Source of the DNA: Stenopsyche tienmushanensis
Lineage: Eukaryota > Arthropoda > Insecta > Trichoptera > Stenopsychidae
Direction of reading: 5' to 3'
NCBI GenBank assembly: GCA_008973525.1
Contig: WACJ01000502.1
Span: forward strand, 1,364,001 to 1,428,000
Length of the DNA: 64,000 bases
Positions 58,078 through 64,000 of this stretch are shown in pieces. A program made the translations under genes and the position numbers. A model generated the notes under the pieces. It saw only the letters and a list, made by a program, of their open reading frames with translations. It was not told the DNA's origin and ran no database searches. Each line of letters opens with the position of its first letter. Within the stretch, counting starts at the first letter, position 1.

Positions 58078-60613
58078 GGATCAAGAATTGAGGATCAAAT
58101 ATATATTTTATACATAGCTTTAAGCTTGCATCTAAAAGCGGAACGTTTCGAAGTTCCATCTTTCATGTTCCATTTCAGTATCCCAGAGTGGTTATATTAT
58201 ATAATAGTTGGCGTGTCATTAAAAAGTGGAGATTTAAAGTTTCCCCTCGAAAATATTTCAAAAACCTATTTGCATAAAATACCGTATGAAATATTTAAAT
58301 TTGCCCATTCGGATGAAATTCTCGAATTTATGAAGAATTAAAAAACGACTTTGAAGTGCGCAAAAGTTAATTTGCCGAATCAGCATATTAAGGTCGTTCG
58401 CGTTTTGCGCCACCCGGTTATAATACATTTTTAACTGCGCCTTCATTTCAATCTGAATGGACTCAAAAATATACGGATTTTCCCCGTGCGATATATGGAA
58501 CTAATGAATCTGCCGGCTTAATTTAATTCCATAGGAACTAGGAAAAATGAGCAAAAACCGGTTAATGGATTCCGAATGGTCAAATAGTATCCAACCCTAA
58601 AAGCTATTCATATATAATAAACGGTTAAGTGCTTTTTACCTGTATAAAGGAAACTTAATGTGTTGAAATGGTTTTAACCTCAGCGTTCGAGGGTTTAAAA
58701 ATACTTCCGAGCGTAGTTTTGCTTAATTGAAATACTGTCGATTTATTGTACTGCGAGTTGCGAACTCTTCGATTCGTGCCAATCTCTAAAACCCAAACTA
58801 ATATAAATTTGTCAATTTATAAACATTCGTCAAAAAGTCTTTAAAAATACATCTTGTATATATTATTATACAGCTATGAAGCTCTAATTGTCCTAGAAAA
58901 TATTACATATTTATAAAATTATATACATTTAACCTACATCGCTAGATAAGTGGATCTATTTAAACTTTTGCCATTTAATGGCGTGAATTTAACCACTTGA
59001 AGTTTGATGAATCTCATATTATAATTTAAATGCGATGTAATCGGCTCATAAATATTTAAAACGGTTTAAAGCTAATCGTTTATATTTACATAAATCACTA
59101 GTCCTACTTACTAACATTAAGATTTTAGGTTAAATAATCATATTTTCTCTATTTTTTTAATTGAATAAAATAAACTTTAAACCACATAAAAGAGCAACGC
59201 TATAGAATATTTGAAAAAATCTTTCATTCAATCACTAGTCAATCTTATCTACAAGTAGTATGCAAATTTTCAATGAGATCGTTGTATTCGATTTTGAAAA
59301 ATCGTGTCCATCGAGTTCGAAAATAGATTTAAAAAATAAAAAACGATTAAAGTGTGACGCTCCCAGCCGATAGAGCCTAATCACCGTAATTTTCAAAGGC
59401 TCTCTCTCTTCTAGAGTTTTACTCCAATTAACTTTAAACTTTGGGAAAATATTTGTAACGTGTTGTACTATTAGATAAAAATATAAAAAAATGTTTTTTT
59501 TTTAATTAACCTGGAAAACTGTCTTTAAAAATCTATAATATATCAAGAAAATTTAGCTTCCATGTGGAAAGCTTAGTGAATTTCTAATATAAAATCACAT
59601 TTTTTTAGTTATTGCACAATTTCGTACAGATTTCAGTTATTTAAATCATTAAAAGACATTCATTTTATCATTATTTCCTATTCTTTCTGCTGAGACACGG
59701 ACTAAAACTCGCAAAATTTCCGATTTCCCGACAAATTATTTATTTCCATCGCTGCAGATGAATACTTATATATGTGGATGTGATTCGTAATTATATTACG
59801 GAGGAATACAAAAATTCTGAAGCCCGTATCTATTATATTTCATATCGATATTTCCATTATTAGAGTCGAGGTGTAGTAAATACATCACCGGTAGGGAAAG
59901 GTTAATATAACAATTTGAAATATACTGTATTTATATATTAGACAGTTACTGCCCCTAGGCGTCGCCTAAGCTCGCCAATTAGTAGTTATGCCACTGTTTC
60001 TAAGCGTCCAGATTTTGGCGGGAATGTCATTTTATTTTATCAGTTCGCCTACGGTAATTCATTTGTGATTTTTTAAATTGTCTTGTCTAACTTGGTTATA
60101 ATTAGGTGCTTGAAGCAAGTTTTACAGATTATAGTCCTTTGGATGAAACTTTTTCTTAGCTTTTCTCAATAAATCTAAAATCATTCCCTAATCATATGAA
60201 AATTAAGCTAATTGAGATTCAAATTTTATTGAAGTTGGCGTACCTAAATTTTATAGAAAATTACTAATCAGACATGAAAATATAAGAAGAATCGCTTGTG
60301 AAATGATTTACATGCTTAGGAGTATTTATCGGTGCGAGAAGTTGTATACACTTTTGAAAGGAAATAAGTTTACCATCAGATCCAGAATTACTGAGGTTCA
60401 TCTTGGGCTTATTTTAAAAGTAATCACTGCTAGCAATATTTGCTCCGAAGTAGGAAAAATAGTTGCAGATGAGAGAATATCAAGAAGAAAACAATAAATT
60501 GTTCTTGCCTTTATTATCTCTGTTCGTTTCAGTATAAACCGATTATTTAAATATGACATGTCAAGAAAGGAATACAAAATTATTTTTAGTGACGCAGGCG
60601 ATTAATTAATATT
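58078..60613. other. Unassigned AT-rich DNA
   Basis: No gene or repeat recognised. The open frames (58126-58341 plus, 58258-58446 minus, 60303-60497 plus) have no known content. Confidence 0.4.
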
Positions 60614-60681
60614 CCCTCGTCAATCGCAATCACTCGTCAATCGTAATCCCTCGTCAATCGCAATCCCCCGTTAATCGCGAC
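60614..60681. repeat. Minisatellite, 17-bp unit, four copies
   Basis: CCCTCGTCAATCGCAAT is repeated at 60614, 60631, 60648 and, more diverged (CCCCCGTTAATCGCGAC), at 60665. Confidence 0.85.
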
Positions 60682-61629
60682 CCTTTCCAGAATGTATCTT
60701 TCCAGAACGAAGAGGGCTGTGTAAAACAACTTTTTTAATTTATCTTATTTAAACTATAAGTCGAACGTCATTAGATCTATGACTCAATAAATTTGTTGTT
60801 TCATTTTTTTTTCATTAAAATAATATTTTTACTGAAGCAATGGCGATCAGAAAAACCTCCCTTTTTATTGGTAGATTGGATTAAATATCTTTACTTTAAA
60901 TTTGGTACTTTATTCAGTGGATAGATTAAAGATTCATAAAATAAAAACCCTTTTATTAGACTAGTTCAAAGCCTTTTGTCATGAGTTAAATATTAATACT
61001 ATAAGTACCGTCCACATAGATCTGTGCGCTCCATCACTTCAAATTTATATTAAAAATATTCTAAATTCTTGCCATCAATTGAGTTTCGTATGCATATTTA
61101 TCATCCTTCAAGTTTTCAAGATCGAAAGTATATAAAGTTGAATTAATAATTAAATACAATTATAGTTAGTTTCTCGAATCAAATAATATAAATGCATTTG
61201 CTGTCGTAAACGTATAATTTTTATTGAGAGTGAATGAATGAATTACATTGAAAATGTAATTTGAAGTCTTTGTCCCTAGTTTGAAAACATTTTCTTGTAT
61301 TTCGATTTCATTATTGAGTATATATTAACTTTTTTTTCCTCTGGCAAAAAAAAAGACAGGGTCGTTATAAAGTTTTTCAAACGAGCTCCAAGTAATTACA
61401 GTCTAGACTTGGCAATGGCCAGCTATTGTTTTTTGCTCTATTGTTTAATTAAACTTGTTAATAGTTCCTGATGGATTTATTACCAATGGCTTTGTGAGAG
61501 AGATGGTGACACTAACTACTCTTTTAATTATTTTTTAATCCACAATTTGAACACGATCCAATTCAATCGTATCCATACCTACCCAATACTAAATAATATG
61601 CAATTAATTTAATCTGATTGAAGTGGTGC
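60682..61629. other. Unassigned AT-rich DNA
   Basis: I see nothing beyond low-complexity sequence. Confidence 0.4.
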
Positions 61630-61905
61630 TCACAGACATTGTGCAAATAGATAAAGATCTGCCGAGTTACAAAAGACCTTAAAGGAATATATCTCGGGAA
61701 GTTTGTTGTAAATGTGTGTAATAGTTGCGGAACCGGGATAGTGAGGTAGATGCTTGGAATCGTTACCGTGATAGAGATGCGGATAAGGATAAGGAGGATA
61801 GAAAGGCCGTTCGCCCCACTTGAGCCGATAGCTCGGTGTATTTTTCAGGATTTTGTCATCCTTGCTCAAAAAGAATTCAGCACCATCGGGTCGGGATGCT
61901 AATTT
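61630..61905 (-). CDS. Possible protein-coding exon, family not recognised
   Basis: On the minus strand one frame stays open from the stop at about 61899 to 61630 and reads SRPDGAEFFLSKDDKILKNT, then YRLKWGERPFYPPYPYPHLY and HYPGSATITHIYNKLPEIYS. It is rich in Tyr, Pro and His, with varied third positions and a local GC rise, unlike the chance frames of the region. The methionine at 61869 need not be the start. An AG at 61898-61899 (minus AATTAG) could be a splice acceptor and a GT shortly after LPEIYSFKVF a donor, but both are weak. It may instead be a chance frame in a conserved island. Confidence 0.3.
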   Translation of the reverse strand, partial: KLASRPDGAEFFLSKDDKILKNTPSYRLKWGERPFYPPYPYPHLYHGNDSKHLPHYPGSATITHIYNKLPEIYSFKVFCNSADLYLFAQCL

Positions 61906-64000
61906 AAAACGTCCTCATCGTTGATATGGAAGAAATTTTTAATTTTAGCCAGTATTGATTTGAATTTGGGGAAAATTTGTCTTTGTCACGAAATATCGTG
62001 ACAATTCATCAATATGCTATAAAATTCGGTTTTATATATATATTGATTAAAAATTAATTTCTTAATGGTTTATTTAGCTTTAAAAAGATCAAACCAACGA
62101 GCCAATTTATGTCTTTAGGTTCGAGTAGCGCAAATTAGAATAAATTTTGTGTGGATTTTATGAAAAAGCTTTTAAGAAAATACATTTTATTGGAAATATC
62201 TTTAAGTTTTTAATGACTGAAATTAAAAAAAAACAATTCCTAATGGATATCTGCTAATAAGATCTACGATAGTCAATTTAATTGAAGCTGGAGCTTTGCT
62301 AAGAATCGAATGAATTAATCTTTTCTTACTTTACAAGCTAAAAATCTGCATTTCCAAAGAATGTAATCGTCTAATTTAAAACCTATCAAGTGTTTTAATG
62401 CAAATTTTACGCTGAAAATATTCTCAAGCAGTATTTCACATGAATTCTATGTTGTTATTTGATGTAATAAAAGCTCAACTTCTTATCATGGTCTTCTTAT
62501 TATACAAATAAAATTTTATATTTATATAAACTCGAAAAAATACGACCATAGCCTAATTCAAGAAATGGAAACTAGTAAACTACCTACTTGTCGTAAAGTA
62601 ACAAATCTATATTCGACAAGTTCTATATGAGATTTTTCATGAATTAAGGATTATTTTACATTGTATTTCAAATATAAATAAATTAATGTATAATTTTGTA
62701 AGGCAAGAGATAATCTATGATCAAATTAGAATAAGCTTGGATCGAAACAATCAATCAAAAAAATCAATATCTCCAATTTCACTAGTTTTTGGTTCAATGA
62801 CTTTTTACATAATCTAAAATTGAACCCAAATAATTATAATAATTAACCCACTATACAATCACTTAGTTGATGAACTATTAAAAGGATTCGAGATCAGATT
62901 TCAGTAATTAATTTAGTTACTGGAAATGTTATATTTATCAAATTCGCGGTAAATCCATTTAGCTTTTTCTGCAAAAAACATTTAATTTAGTTAGTCATCA
63001 ACGGCATGGTATTAAATTTCTTACAAAATAAGAATTCAAACACCTTCACAGAATATTGCTTTTTAACAATATTACCCTATCAGGGTGAAAATTTATAAAT
63101 ATAAGCATTTTTAAATTCCTTTTATAAAGCAAATCCTTTGAGATTTCAGAGAATTGCACAGTTGAATTAAAAAATATACGAGTAAAACTTTGTTACGAGC
63201 TATAATCATGAATTATTCCACGTGATGCAGTACTTTTATAAGTAATGTTGGAAATGTATACCCCTGTGAATTACTTCAACGTCTTGATTAATTCATGTTT
63301 CCTTTCTGTTGCACACGAAGTAGCTCGATGTCATCTCCGACGGAAGTCTGTAACTTCATTTTCCTTAATAAAAAAATCTCCACCAGGAAAATGGCAAATT
63401 AACTTTTTAAGCAAGCTCAGCAACCTATATTTTGTATACCAAAGCCTGTATACAAATGTCTATTGTTACCAGGCATTTAAAAATAATAATCTTCAATACG
63501 CGCAATTATGAATGATTTTCTTGAGCAATCCCAGCAAATTTGTCGGATTTGGACGGGTTAAGCCGGACAATCTAAGTCTAAATTGGATGCCGTCTGTACG
63601 GCTTAATCAAGGTTTGTCGACAAACACAGGGAGGGTTCGTGGGCGTGGATAGGGGAGGATCTGACCGTCCCGAACAGGGTACTCAAACAATGCCTCCTTC
63701 CAATATTCTAACATAGTCATTTCAATATAAATTTGGACAATATTCGCAAGGAGGTAGACTCAAATTTGCCAACCGCAAGACGAGCACAAATTTCGTTCCG
63801 GGCCATTAATATTTATACCGCTATCTAAATACGGCCCTGGTAATGGAATCGATTCAGTACAATTCGATAAGCCTCGAATATCTTTCTGCATAAACCTTAC
63901 ACCAATTAAATTATATTTTTTTTTATCTCTTTACTAACCAAATATATTTAAATACCATTTTTAAAAAATACATACATATTTTCATGATCAGAGATTATAC
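61906..64000. other. Unassigned AT-rich DNA with GC island at 63520-63870
   Basis: No gene is supported. An 88-codon plus frame at 63245-63511 has no recognised content. The terminal island holds GGTTAAGCCGGACAATC-type sequence and GGGAGGATCTGACCGTCCC without coding signs. Confidence 0.35.

Noticed and set aside
60614..60681. CRISPR array
   Set aside because: The units are contiguous 17-mers with no spacers and the host is eukaryotic.

Overview
The window looks like a piece of an arthropod, most likely insect, nuclear genome: strongly AT-rich background, short islands of higher GC, no long open reading frame (the longest is 144 codons), and many decayed eukaryotic transposable elements (mariner, pogo/Tigger-like, TA- and TTAA-flanked MITEs, tRNA-derived SINE-like units, LINE tails, LTR retrotransposons). 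Nothing suggests a bacterial, plasmid or phage origin. I found no intact host protein-coding gene, no confident tRNA or rRNA, and no CRISPR array. The host assignment is inference.

Layout. 1-2469: unassigned AT-rich DNA with one GC-richer stretch. 2470-5364: a MITE carrying a 47-bp tandem repeat, a SINE-like unit and an internally deleted mariner. 5365-15515: mostly empty, with two solo or truncated LTRs of one family (8130-8441, 10335-10543). 15516-16700: two tandem Helitron-like units, a SINE and a solo LTR (16446-16700) with a perfect 5-bp target duplication. 17031-17640: a broken coding-like stretch on the minus strand that I cannot name. 18570-22587: two pogo/Tigger transposase remnants whose 3' ends point outwards. 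22590-26180: AT-rich with GC islands. 26185-26886: a mariner-type element with perfect terminal repeats and a transposase remnant. 26890-33683: GC islands, a Helitron-like unit, a TA-flanked MITE and a LINE tail.

35478-39407 is the most active part: a solo LTR (35733-36187) lies beside a complete 2759-bp non-autonomous LTR retrotransposon (36329-39087, minus strand). Its two 733-bp LTRs look identical, it has a primer binding site matching the 3' end of tRNA-Leu, a polypurine tract, a TATA box, a poly(A) signal and a single 97-codon open frame. Degenerate inverted copies of another repeat lie on both sides of this cluster.

39500-64000: GC islands in AT-rich DNA, a mariner end, a frameshifted minus-strand coding remnant (43070-43425), two TTTTATGCGAT-type MITE remnants, half of a second copy of the first MITE, another solo LTR (49418-49834), a LINE tail (54825-55350), a 720-bp TTAA-flanked element (57356-58077), a 33-bp perfect palindrome (56804-56836) and a possible host exon (61630-61905).

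Functionally this is an intergenic or intronic region in which old elements have accumulated. The GC islands could be regulatory DNA of a distant gene, but that rests only on base composition. The newest event is the non-autonomous LTR element, which would need the enzymes of an autonomous relative elsewhere in the genome.
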